Source of the DNA: an uncultured Pelagibacteraceae bacterium
Lineage (GTDB): Bacteria; Pseudomonadota; Alphaproteobacteria; Pelagibacterales; Pelagibacteraceae
Length of the DNA stretch: 64,000 nt
Direction of reading: 5' to 3'
NCBI GenBank assembly: GCA_902560565.1
Contig: CACEMG010000004.1
Span: 1-64,000, forward strand
Part shown: piece after piece, positions 45,590 through 52,799 of the stretch
Numbering within the stretch: the stretch's first letter is position 1
Layout of the letters: the number at the start of each line of letters is the position of its first letter
The notes under the pieces: generated by a model
Told to the model about the DNA's origin: nothing
Databases searched by the model: none
Seen by the model: the letters and a program-made list of their open reading frames with translations, nothing else
Translations under genes and position numbers: made by a program

Positions 45590-45612
45590 CTTGTGGGGAT
45601 TATCCCCACAAG
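45590..45612. terminator. Hairpin between convergent hsp20 and lipoprotein genes
   Basis: CTTGTGGGGA-TTA-TCCCCACAAG is a perfect 10-bp inverted repeat between the hsp20 stop and the stop of the minus-strand lipoprotein gene, which begins at the next base. Neither side has a T-run, so it may end transcription weakly in both directions or protect the 3' ends. Confidence 0.55.
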
Positions 45613-45918
45613 TTAAAAACACCCTTTAGATACAAATCCAATCACCATATCCTCACTGCTAATTTCAAATTTTCTCTCGCATGGAATTCCATATTTTTTT
45701 GTTTTATATACAAGAATCTTAGAAGCTGTATTAGACTTTTCCTCATTATCAGGCATACCCATAACTATTTTTAATTCTGAGACAGGTTGACCGATAAATT
45801 GACTTAATTTCTCATTTTCTTTTTTTACGATTTCATCTGTTTTGTCCTTAACAGTCTGACAACTAGTCAACTTCGTTAAAAATAAAAAACAAATTAAAAC
45901 TGGTATTAATGAGCGCAC
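45613..45918 (-). CDS. Small lipoprotein, SmpA/OmlA-like (101 aa)
   Basis: A 101-residue exported lipoprotein. The N-terminus has a hydrophobic core and a lipobox ending at KLTSC (about residue 20). The mature part ELKIVMGMPDNEE followed by a beta-rich stretch ending CERKFEIS...KGCF resembles the small BamE/SmpA-type fold, with two cysteines that could form a disulfide. The start is GTG at 45918; no ATG is available in frame. Family assignment is tentative. Confidence 0.72.
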   Translation of the reverse strand: MRSLIPVLICFLFLTKLTSCQTVKDKTDEIVKKENEKLSQFIGQPVSELKIVMGMPDNEEKSNTASKILVYKTKKYGIPCERKFEISSEDMVIGFVSKGCF

Positions 45919-46034
45919 TAATTGACATTATCAGATTTGTTTTAATAAAAAATTAAATTCTAAGTTGAAAATTGTGAATAAAGCTTTCAATTAAAAGGAT
46001 TTGTTTTGAAGAATAGTTTATTATTATAATTATT

Positions 46035-46041
46035 TGGAGGA
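46035..46041 (+). promoter_or_regulatory. Strong ribosome-binding site of the purine permease gene
   Basis: TGGAGGA, six bases before the ATG at 46047... spacing to the start codon is normal. It stands out because many genes in this window have no recognisable SD and are translated by overlap coupling. Confidence 0.7.
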
Positions 46042-46046
46042 ACTCA

Positions 46047-47357
46047 ATGTTAGATAAATATTTTAATTATAAAAAACATAAAACTACTTTTAAAACTGAA
46101 GTTATTGCTGGAGTTACCACTTTCCTAACTATGGCATACATAATGTTTTTAAATCCTTTTATTTTATCTGGAGAATTCGCAGGGCCAGAAAAAGGTTTTT
46201 TTGACTTTGGTGCTGTTTTCACAGCCACGATATTAGCGACTGCTTTAGCTTGTTTCATTATGGCTTTTTACGGAAAGACTTGGCCAATAGGTTTGGCTCC
46301 AGGAATGGGCATAAACGCTTTTGTTGCTTTTGGAGTTGTTGCAGGAATGGGTTATACACCTCAAGAAGCTCTAGGGGCTGTATTAGTTGCGGGTGTTTTG
46401 TTTTTAATTATATCTTTAACGCCAGTAAGATCATGGTTAATTAATTCAATACCTAAAAGCTTAAAACTAGGAATAGGCGCAGGTATAGGATTATTTTTAG
46501 CAATTATTGGTTTAGAAATTATGGGGGTAGTTGGAGATCATCCAGTTACGCTTGTAACTTTAGGAGATATAAAAAATCCTTTAGTTATTCTAGGATGTCT
46601 CACATTTGTAGCAATTATTGTCATGGAAAAACTTAACATTAAAGGAAATATAATAATTGGAATAATTGCATTTAGTATTATTGCTTGGGTAAGTGGATTA
46701 GCAAAGTTTAACGGCGTTGTGGGAAGTATACCTCCAATGACTTATCTTTTTGAGTTTGACTTATCAGCAGCTTTAACTGCAAGTATGTCAACTGTAGTGT
46801 TTACATTATTGTTTATAGATTTTTTTGATACTGCTGGAACTTTAACATCAGTTGCTAATGTAGCGGGTAAAGTTGATAACAAAGGTAGAGTTCAAGATAT
46901 TAATAAAGCAATGATGTCTGATAGTGTTGGTACTGTTGCTGGAGCATTAATGGGAACTACAACCGTTACAAGTTATGTTGAGTCAGGAGCTGGTGTGAAA
47001 GCTGGAGGCAGAACTGGAATGACATCTTTAGTAATTGGTGTTTTGTTTCTTGCATGTTTATTTTTTGCACCTCTTGCAACAAGTTTACCAAAAGAAATCG
47101 ATGGAGCAGCTTTATTATATGTAGCTGTTTTATTTGTGAGAAATATTACTGATATAGAATGGGATGATATTGCGGAGTCAGCTCCTGCTGTACTTGCCAT
47201 GATAGCAATGCCTTTAACATATAGTATAAGCAATGGTATAGCTTTAGCTTTTATTTCTTATGCTTTAATAAAAATATTCACAGGTAAATTTTCAACGACT
47301 TCTCCTGCTATATGGGTTATTGCAGTTCTTAGTGCAATAAGTTTTGCTGTAGCTTAA
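46047..47357 (+). CDS. NCS2/AzgA-type purine permease
   Basis: A 436-residue permease with about 12-14 membrane segments. The N-terminal TEVIAGVTTFLTMAYIMFLNP (quoted in part), GLAPGMGINAFVAF (about residues 82-95) and FFDTAGTLTSVANVAG (about 256-271) are signatures of the AzgA-like branch that imports adenine, guanine or hypoxanthine with protons. TTTVTSYVESGAGVKAGGRTG (about 298-318) is the second substrate region. It converges on a phosphoribosyltransferase gene that could trap the imported base. Confidence 0.93.
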   Translation: MLDKYFNYKKHKTTFKTEVIAGVTTFLTMAYIMFLNPFILSGEFAGPEKGFFDFGAVFTATILATALACFIMAFYGKTWPIGLAPGMGINAFVAFGVVAGMGYTPQEALGAVLVAGVLFLIISLTPVRSWLINSIPKSLKLGIGAGIGLFLAIIGLEIMGVVGDHPVTLVTLGDIKNPLVILGCLTFVAIIVMEKLNIKGNIIIGIIAFSIIAWVSGLAKFNGVVGSIPPMTYLFEFDLSAALTASMSTVVFTLLFIDFFDTAGTLTSVANVAGKVDNKGRVQDINKAMMSDSVGTVAGALMGTTTVTSYVESGAGVKAGGRTGMTSLVIGVLFLACLFFAPLATSLPKEIDGAALLYVAVLFVRNITDIEWDDIAESAPAVLAMIAMPLTYSISNGIALAFISYALIKIFTGKFSTTSPAIWVIAVLSAISFAVA

Positions 47358-47367
47358 ATTCATTTAA

Positions 47368-47399
47368 AAATAAGGCCAGATTTAATTCTGGCCTTATTT
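47368..47399. terminator. Bidirectional terminator between permease and phosphoribosyltransferase genes
   Basis: AAATAAGGCCAGA (47368-47380), loop TTTAAT, TCTGGCCTTATTT (47387-47399) is a perfect 13-bp inverted repeat. It begins 11 bases after the permease stop and contains the stop codon of the minus-strand gene, so it can serve both transcripts. Confidence 0.8.
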
Positions 47400-47915
47400 A
47401 TTTCTCTCAATTATTTTATCAATAGATATTTCCTCGTAGTGTTCAGTTGGTTGAACAATCCAAGGATCTCCATCTAATTTTATGGGACAAAAATCTGGGT
47501 TAAATTTAGATGATTTTTTTTTCCATAAACAAGCAGTTTTAATATCTTTTATATAACTTTTTACTGGTTCATAATTTTTTAACCAATCAATACTTCTATT
47601 TAAAGTAAGCCCTGTATCTGATAAATCATCGACCAGCAGAATTCTTTCAAAGTCTTTTTGATGTGCTATTGAGCTTATGTCTCTTGCAAAAATTAGATCT
47701 CCTTGCTTATCCTCTAATCCTTTTCCTGAATAGCTTTGTATAACAATATAAGCTGTCGGTAATTTAAATATTCTTGATAAAATATCTATTATAGGTGCAG
47801 CTCCTCTCATAATACCAACAAGAACAGTTGGTTTAAATTTTTTATTTACCTCTATTGCAAGCTTTTCAACAGTATCTAGGTATTCCTTAAAATTTATTAT
47901 TAATTTTTTTTCCAT
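47394..47915 (-). CDS. Purine-type phosphoribosyltransferase
   Basis: A 173-residue type I phosphoribosyltransferase. The PRPP-binding loop is RILLVDDLSDTGLTL (about residues 90-104), and VGIMRGAAPIIDIL (about 32-45) precedes the flexible loop. DPWIVQPTEHYEE near residue 150 resembles the xanthine/guanine enzymes more than orotate or adenine ones. It probably converts guanine, xanthine or hypoxanthine to the nucleotide. The convergent purine permease supports salvage. Confidence 0.85.
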   Translation of the reverse strand: MEKKLIINFKEYLDTVEKLAIEVNKKFKPTVLVGIMRGAAPIIDILSRIFKLPTAYIVIQSYSGKGLEDKQGDLIFARDISSIAHQKDFERILLVDDLSDTGLTLNRSIDWLKNYEPVKSYIKDIKTACLWKKKSSKFNPDFCPIKLDGDPWIVQPTEHYEEISIDKIIERNK

Positions 47916-47957
47916 TTATAATTATTATTATAGTATTAGATTTAATTAAATATATTT

Positions 47958-48848
47958 ATGAAAATATTTGACTGTTTTATGTATTTTGATGAAGATTTAG
48001 TTTTAGACTTAAGACTAAATCTTTTAGATGATCAAGTAGATTATTTTGTGATAGTTGAGAGTAAATTTAATCATAAAGGTGAAAAAAGGGAGTTAAAATT
48101 TGATATAGATAGATATCAAAAATTTAAAAAAAAAATTCTCTATTTAGTTTACGATCAAATACCAAATAATTTAGACATTATCAAAGAGGATGAAGATAAG
48201 GATATAACAATCAGCAAATATATGTTTAATGCAGGAAAAAGAGAAAATAGCCAAAGAAACTTTATAATAAATGGATTAACAGAGGCTGATAATGAAGATT
48301 TAGTTTTAATTTCTGATGTAGATGAAATACCAAATCTTCAAAATTTAGATTTTTCAAAAATTAATAAAAAAATTATAATGTTCAAACAAGAAATGTTTTA
48401 TTATAAATTTAATCTAAAATTACCCAATTTTTCATGGATAGGAACAAAAGCTTGTAAGAAAAAGAATTTAAAAAGTCCTCAATGGCTTAGAAATATAAAA
48501 GACAGGAAGTTTCCTTTTTATAGGTTAGATACTCTTTTTTCAGATAATAAATACTCAAGTATTAAATTCATAGATAACGGTGGATGGCATTTTACAAATA
48601 TTAAAACTCCAGAGGAAATTTACCACAAACTAAAGTCTTACCTTCATCACATTGAATTTGAACTAGAACCTTTAACAATTAAACAAATTACAGAGATTAT
48701 GAATGAAAAACGGGCAATATATAATTTAAATGTTGATCAAAGAACAAAAAAATTTGGTAAAGGAGAAAAACTTTTGAAATATGATTTTCAGAAATTGCCT
48801 GATTATATTAAAAATAACAAATCAAAATATGAAAGGTGGTTAGACTAA
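47958..48848 (+). CDS. Glycosyltransferase family 17 (GlcNAc transferase-like)
   Basis: A 296-residue protein resembling GT17, the family of eukaryotic beta-1,4-mannosyl-glycoprotein N-acetylglucosaminyltransferase. IFDCFMYFDEDLVLDLRL at the N-terminus, VIVESKFNHKGEKRELKF (about residues 32-50), the metal motif ISDVDEIPN (about 116-124) and GGWHFTN (about 211-217) match bacterial GT17 members. It has no membrane anchor. Its acceptor is unknown; a surface glycan is likely. Its stop overlaps the next ATG by one base. Confidence 0.87.
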   Translation: MKIFDCFMYFDEDLVLDLRLNLLDDQVDYFVIVESKFNHKGEKRELKFDIDRYQKFKKKILYLVYDQIPNNLDIIKEDEDKDITISKYMFNAGKRENSQRNFIINGLTEADNEDLVLISDVDEIPNLQNLDFSKINKKIIMFKQEMFYYKFNLKLPNFSWIGTKACKKKNLKSPQWLRNIKDRKFPFYRLDTLFSDNKYSSIKFIDNGGWHFTNIKTPEEIYHKLKSYLHHIEFELEPLTIKQITEIMNEKRAIYNLNVDQRTKKFGKGEKLLKYDFQKLPDYIKNNKSKYERWLD

Positions 48849-49135
48849 TGAAAGGTTACTGGGTGTGTATATACGAAAAAATCGACAATCCTGAAAAATT
48901 AAAAGAGTATGCCTCAAAGGCTAAGCCAGCTGTCGAAAAGTTTTCTGGAAAATTCATTGTAAGAGGAGGGAAAAATAAAACTACGGAAGGTATTAATTCT
49001 CCACGTACTGTTGTTGTTGAATTCCCTGATTATAATACAGCTATAGAATGTTATGACTCGAAGGAATACCAAGATGCTCATGAAGTACTTAATGGGTATG
49101 TTGTAAGACATCACCAAATAGTGGAAGCAAGCTAA
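48848..49135 (+). CDS. DUF1330 family protein
   Basis: A 95-residue protein of the DUF1330 group, a dimeric alpha/beta-barrel fold. MKGYWVCIYEKIDNPEKL and GGKNKTTEG followed by VVVEFPDYNTAIECYDS match the family. I start at the ATG at 48848 (TAATG overlap with GT17) rather than 48836. The function is unknown. Ends in a four-base convergent overlap with the glycosylase gene. Confidence 0.9.
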   Translation: MKGYWVCIYEKIDNPEKLKEYASKAKPAVEKFSGKFIVRGGKNKTTEGINSPRTVVVEFPDYNTAIECYDSKEYQDAHEVLNGYVVRHHQIVEAS

Positions 49136-49758
49136 TACTGAATAGGTTCATCATCTATAGATCTCCACAAATACCAAGTTGCAACTGAACAGTAGGGTGA
49201 AAATTTTTTATATAATTTATCAACAAAAATTTTCGGCGGTAAATATTTTTTATTATAATTGTTAGATATCGCTCTTAAAAGGCCTATATCCTGTAAAGGC
49301 CAAATATTTTGTCTGTTAAAAGTGAAAAGCAAAATCATTTCAGCTGACCACCTACCAATCTGTCTTAAAGTTGATAAATATGCTATCGCATCTTCGTCAT
49401 TCATGTTCTTAATTAAATTTGGATTAAAACTTTTATTATGAAACTTACTTGCTAGTTCTTTAATACCTTTAACTTTTTGACGACTTAATCCACATTTTTT
49501 TAGCTGTTGTGAACTTAATTTATTTACTGTTTTTGGATTAATTTTATTTTTACAAAGCTTTTTAAATTTTATAAACACAGAGTTTGCCGCAGCAACACTG
49601 ATCTGTTGGCCTATAATGCTTTTACATAGGGAGAAAAAAACATCTCTTCTGGTAGTTAAAAATGTGTCGTTATACTTTTTTATTAGAGACCTCATAATCT
49701 TATCTTTTGATGATAAATAACTGGTTGCTTTATTCCAGTATTTAGGTGGTTTAGTCAT
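49132..49758 (-). CDS. DNA-3-methyladenine glycosylase, AlkA/HhH-GPD family
   Basis: A 208-residue base-excision glycosylase. The helix-hairpin-helix is LRQIGRWSAEMILLF (about residues 132-146) and the catalytic aspartate is in WPLQDIGLLRAI (about 158). LCKSIIGQQISVAAA (about 45-59) is also typical. There is no iron-sulfur cluster motif. It would remove alkylated purines. It overlaps the EamA transporter gene by eight bases. Confidence 0.93.
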   Translation of the reverse strand: MTKPPKYWNKATSYLSSKDKIMRSLIKKYNDTFLTTRRDVFFSLCKSIIGQQISVAAANSVFIKFKKLCKNKINPKTVNKLSSQQLKKCGLSRQKVKGIKELASKFHNKSFNPNLIKNMNDEDAIAYLSTLRQIGRWSAEMILLFTFNRQNIWPLQDIGLLRAISNNYNKKYLPPKIFVDKLYKKFSPYCSVATWYLWRSIDDEPIQY

Positions 49759-50632
49759 GTCGCGCCGTTGAAATTTGTTTTTTTAATAAAATCTCTCTTC
49801 TAAAAATGATTACTGAAGAGGTAATAACTAATGTTGCACCTACTAAAGTTTTTATTGTTGGTATTTCATCCCAAATGAAATAACCAAAAATTATTGCAAA
49901 AACTAAAGCTAAATATTTTAATGGTGTAACCAATGATACCTCTGAAAATTTATAAGATTGGCTCAGCCATAGATTTGCAACACCTCCAAAAATTCCTATT
50001 AAGGATAAAAGTATTAGGTCTGTTAAATTTGGCATTAACCACCCATAAGGTATCGTAAATAAACCTGCTAATGTAATTGCTGCAGAAAAATATAATGAAA
50101 TTAGCCAAACTGGTTCTGTCGAGGATAATTGTCTGATTGAAATAGCAACATATGACATTCCTAAAACGAAAATAACTGGAAAGATATAATAAACATTTAA
50201 AGAACTTAAACCTGGTTCAGAAATAATAATAATTCCAACGAAACCAACAAAGACCGCTAACCATCTAAAATAACCAACTTTTTCACTTAAGAAAAAAATT
50301 GAAAAAATTGTTGTAAAAATTGGTGCAGCAAACGAAATACTGACAACGGTTGCCAATGGTAGATTTCTCAATGCTGTGAAAATAGAGAGTAAAGCCATCA
50401 GTCCAAAAAAACATCTTGAGAAGTGTAACATTGGCCTTTTTGTTAAGTAAAAATCTTTGAGTCTTTCTTTAGGGATCACAAAATAATAAAGAAATAAGCC
50501 AAAAAAACCTCTGAAAAAGATTACCTGGCCTAAAGGATAGTTATCTGACCATTTTACAATTAGATCCATTACGGAAAATGCACATACAGATAAGAACATG
50601 TACAAAAAACCTAATTGATTTTTAGAAAACAT
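49751..50632 (-). CDS. EamA/DMT family transporter
   Basis: A 293-residue drug/metabolite transporter with ten membrane helices in two EamA repeats (about residues 8-140 and 150-280). FFRGFFGLFLYY and SFAAPIFTTIFSIFFLSEKVG are typical repeat motifs. The substrate cannot be deduced. It shares an overlap with the glycosylase gene and diverges from msrA. Confidence 0.92.
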   Translation of the reverse strand: MFSKNQLGFLYMFLSVCAFSVMDLIVKWSDNYPLGQVIFFRGFFGLFLYYFVIPKERLKDFYLTKRPMLHFSRCFFGLMALLSIFTALRNLPLATVVSISFAAPIFTTIFSIFFLSEKVGYFRWLAVFVGFVGIIIISEPGLSSLNVYYIFPVIFVLGMSYVAISIRQLSSTEPVWLISLYFSAAITLAGLFTIPYGWLMPNLTDLILLSLIGIFGGVANLWLSQSYKFSEVSLVTPLKYLALVFAIIFGYFIWDEIPTIKTLVGATLVITSSVIIFRREILLKKQISTARHD

Positions 50633-50666
50633 AAGATTAACTTTAGTTTAATAAACTTAATAATCA

Positions 50667-51110
50667 ATGGAAATAGCAGTATTAGCTTGTGGATGCTTTT
50701 GGGGACCTGAAATAAAGTTCAGTAGATTAGACGGTGTTTTTAAAACTGAGGTAGGTTATTGCGGAGGTAACACGAGTAAAACAAGTTATCAAGAAGTTTG
50801 TGAAGGAGATACGAATCATGCTGAAGTTGTTAAATTAGACTTTGATCCAAACATAATTTCATATGAAAAAATTTTAGATTACTTTTTTGAAATACATGAT
50901 CCTACAACCTTAAATTCTCAAGGACCAGACTTTGGTACACAGTATAGAAGTGAAATTTTTTATCTTAATGACGAACAGAAAAATATTGCAAAAAAAATAA
51001 TAGAAAAATACAACAAAAAATATTACGGGAAGGTGGTTACTAAAATTTCACAAATAAAAAATTATTGTATAGCTGAGGAATATCATCAAAAATATCTAGA
51101 AAAAAGATAA
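50667..51110 (+). CDS. msrA: Peptide-methionine (S)-S-oxide reductase MsrA
   Basis: A 147-residue repair enzyme that reduces methionine sulfoxide. The active-site motif is CGCFWGPEIKF (about residues 8-18), and VGYCGG (about 29-34) and YCGGNTSKTSYQEVCEGDTN (quoted in part) follow the family. It is at the short end of MsrA, without an extended N- or C-terminus. It abuts the sulfurtransferase gene with no gap. Confidence 0.95.
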   Translation: MEIAVLACGCFWGPEIKFSRLDGVFKTEVGYCGGNTSKTSYQEVCEGDTNHAEVVKLDFDPNIISYEKILDYFFEIHDPTTLNSQGPDFGTQYRSEIFYLNDEQKNIAKKIIEKYNKKYYGKVVTKISQIKNYCIAEEYHQKYLEKR

Positions 51111-51926
51111 ATGTCTTTAGTAGAAACTACTTGGGTTGAAAATAATTTGAGTAATATAAAATTGATTGATTGTTCTTGGCATCTTCCTAATGCTTCGAGA
51201 AATCCATATCAAGAATATTTGAATCAGCATTTACCAAATGCATTGTTTTTTGATTTAGATAAAAATTCTGATCAGAATACAGAACTACCACATATGTTGC
51301 CGTCTCGTAAAAAGTGGGATGAAATTGTTTCAGGTTTAGGTATAAAAAATGAAGATAGAATTATTGTTTATGATAATTCTGATTTAATCAGCTCCTGCAG
51401 ATTATGGTATACTTTTATCTATTTTGGACATGACCCTAAGCTTGTAAGTGTTATGAATGGTGGCCTTGAAAAATGGCAATCAGAAAAAAGACAGATTACA
51501 AAAGAAGTAATAGTTTTTCCTAAATCGCATTACATATCAAAAGAAAAAAAAGATTTAGTAAAATCAAAGACGCAAATTGAACAAAATATTATTAGTCAGG
51601 AATTTAAAATTCTTGATGCAAGAAGTAAAGAAAGATTTGAGGGTAAAGAAAAAGAGCCAAGAAAAGGTTTAAGAAGTGGATCTATACCAAATTCTTTATG
51701 CTTGCCATTCAAGCAATTAATAGAAAAGGATAAAACATTTAAATCTAAAGAAGAATTGTTAAAAATTTTTAAATCAGTTTTAAAACATGATTTTTCATCA
51801 AAAATTGTGTTTTCATGCGGCTCTGGTGTTACAGCCTCAGTTTTAGCACTTGCATATTCCTTAATTGATAATAAGTATAATCCTGTCATTTATGATGGTT
51901 CATGGTCAGAGTATGGCAAAATATAG
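51111..51926 (+). CDS. Thiosulfate/3-mercaptopyruvate sulfurtransferase
   Basis: A 271-residue protein with two rhodanese domains. The catalytic cysteine is in FSCGSGVTASVLAL (about residue 235); the CG(S/T)GVTA loop is typical of 3-mercaptopyruvate sulfurtransferases (SseA) more than of thiosulfate-specific ones. SWHLPNASRNPYQEYLNQHL and ARSKERFEGKEKEPR are matching blocks in the N-terminal and second domain. It directly follows msrA, suggesting shared sulfur/redox physiology. Confidence 0.92.
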   Translation: MSLVETTWVENNLSNIKLIDCSWHLPNASRNPYQEYLNQHLPNALFFDLDKNSDQNTELPHMLPSRKKWDEIVSGLGIKNEDRIIVYDNSDLISSCRLWYTFIYFGHDPKLVSVMNGGLEKWQSEKRQITKEVIVFPKSHYISKEKKDLVKSKTQIEQNIISQEFKILDARSKERFEGKEKEPRKGLRSGSIPNSLCLPFKQLIEKDKTFKSKEELLKIFKSVLKHDFSSKIVFSCGSGVTASVLALAYSLIDNKYNPVIYDGSWSEYGKI

Positions 51927-51929
51927 TTT

Positions 51930-52799
51930 ATGAAAAATTCAAAAAAAGTTTTAATTGGTGTTGTAATTTTTTTTATAATAATTGCAATTGTTGTAATTGG
52001 AAGAACAATGGTTGGAAACCATTTCAAAAAAAAATTTAGCAAAAGACCACCTCCTGGAATTATTGTCAAATTAGTTTCTGAAAAAGCCTTCTCAGAGAGA
52101 ATCGAAAGTTTTGGCACTGCAATTTCAAAAAAAACAAAATCTTATCGGATTCAAAAAAGTGACTTAATTTCAGAACTAAAATTAGATAATTATGTAGAAA
52201 AAGGATCTTTAATAGTCAAATTGAAGGACAAAGATATTATTGCACCATTTAGTGGTATTCTAGGTTATAGAGGCATTACAGAAGATGTCCTAGGATCAGA
52301 CAATTCTCTCATTATAACTTTAGATGATAGTTCGGTAATTTACGCCGATTTAAAAATACCTGAATCTTTTGCGCCAGTTATTAAAAAAAATTTGCCGGTA
52401 GATGTAAAGTTTTCAGGACTAAAAAACAAAATTTTTTCTGGAAAAGTGGAAGGTTATTCAAGTAGAATCAGTGCAGATACAAGAAGTTTATTAACGAGGA
52501 TTAAAATAGATAACAAAGATTATGAATTAATACCAGGTTCACTACTTGAAGTAAGTGTGAAATTTAATGAAAGAAATTCTCTCTCAGTTCCTGACACAAG
52601 TGTGATGCTAGAGGGAGAAAGCTCTTTTGTATATAGAGTGCTTGATGATAATAGTTTAGAAAAAACTCAAATCCAAATTGGAAATAGAGATGAAGGATTT
52701 ATAGAGGTAATTTCAGGATTAAATGAGGGTGATCTAATTGTTGCAGAAGGTCTAAAAAAAGTAAATCCAAAAGGAAAAATTAAACCAATTAAAAAATAA
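51930..52799 (+). CDS. RND efflux periplasmic adaptor lacking the alpha-hairpin
   Basis: A 289-residue membrane fusion protein. Residues about 8-25 are a membrane anchor. The first lipoyl half-motif (about 76-99, ending EKGSLIVKLKD) is joined directly to the second (about 102-114, starting IIAPFSGILGYRG). In ordinary adaptors 60-70 or more residues of coiled-coil hairpin lie between. The beta-barrel domain (about 136-210) and membrane-proximal domain (about 215-289) are present. Its stop (TAA) is immediately followed by the permease ATG, so the two form a unit. With no hairpin, docking to a TolC-type duct must differ. Confidence 0.9.
   Translation: MKNSKKVLIGVVIFFIIIAIVVIGRTMVGNHFKKKFSKRPPPGIIVKLVSEKAFSERIESFGTAISKKTKSYRIQKSDLISELKLDNYVEKGSLIVKLKDKDIIAPFSGILGYRGITEDVLGSDNSLIITLDDSSVIYADLKIPESFAPVIKKNLPVDVKFSGLKNKIFSGKVEGYSSRISADTRSLLTRIKIDNKDYELIPGSLLEVSVKFNERNSLSVPDTSVMLEGESSFVYRVLDDNSLEKTQIQIGNRDEGFIEVISGLNEGDLIVAEGLKKVNPKGKIKPIKK

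Noticed and set aside
45590-45612. Standard rho-independent terminator for hsp20
   Set aside because: The stem is perfect but no T-run follows on either strand, so it is listed only as a hairpin of uncertain function.
45965-45990. TTGAAA...TTTCAA inverted repeat upstream of the purine permease, possible riboswitch
   Set aside because: Six-base arms around a 14-base AT-rich loop are expected by chance here; no purine-riboswitch core was seen.
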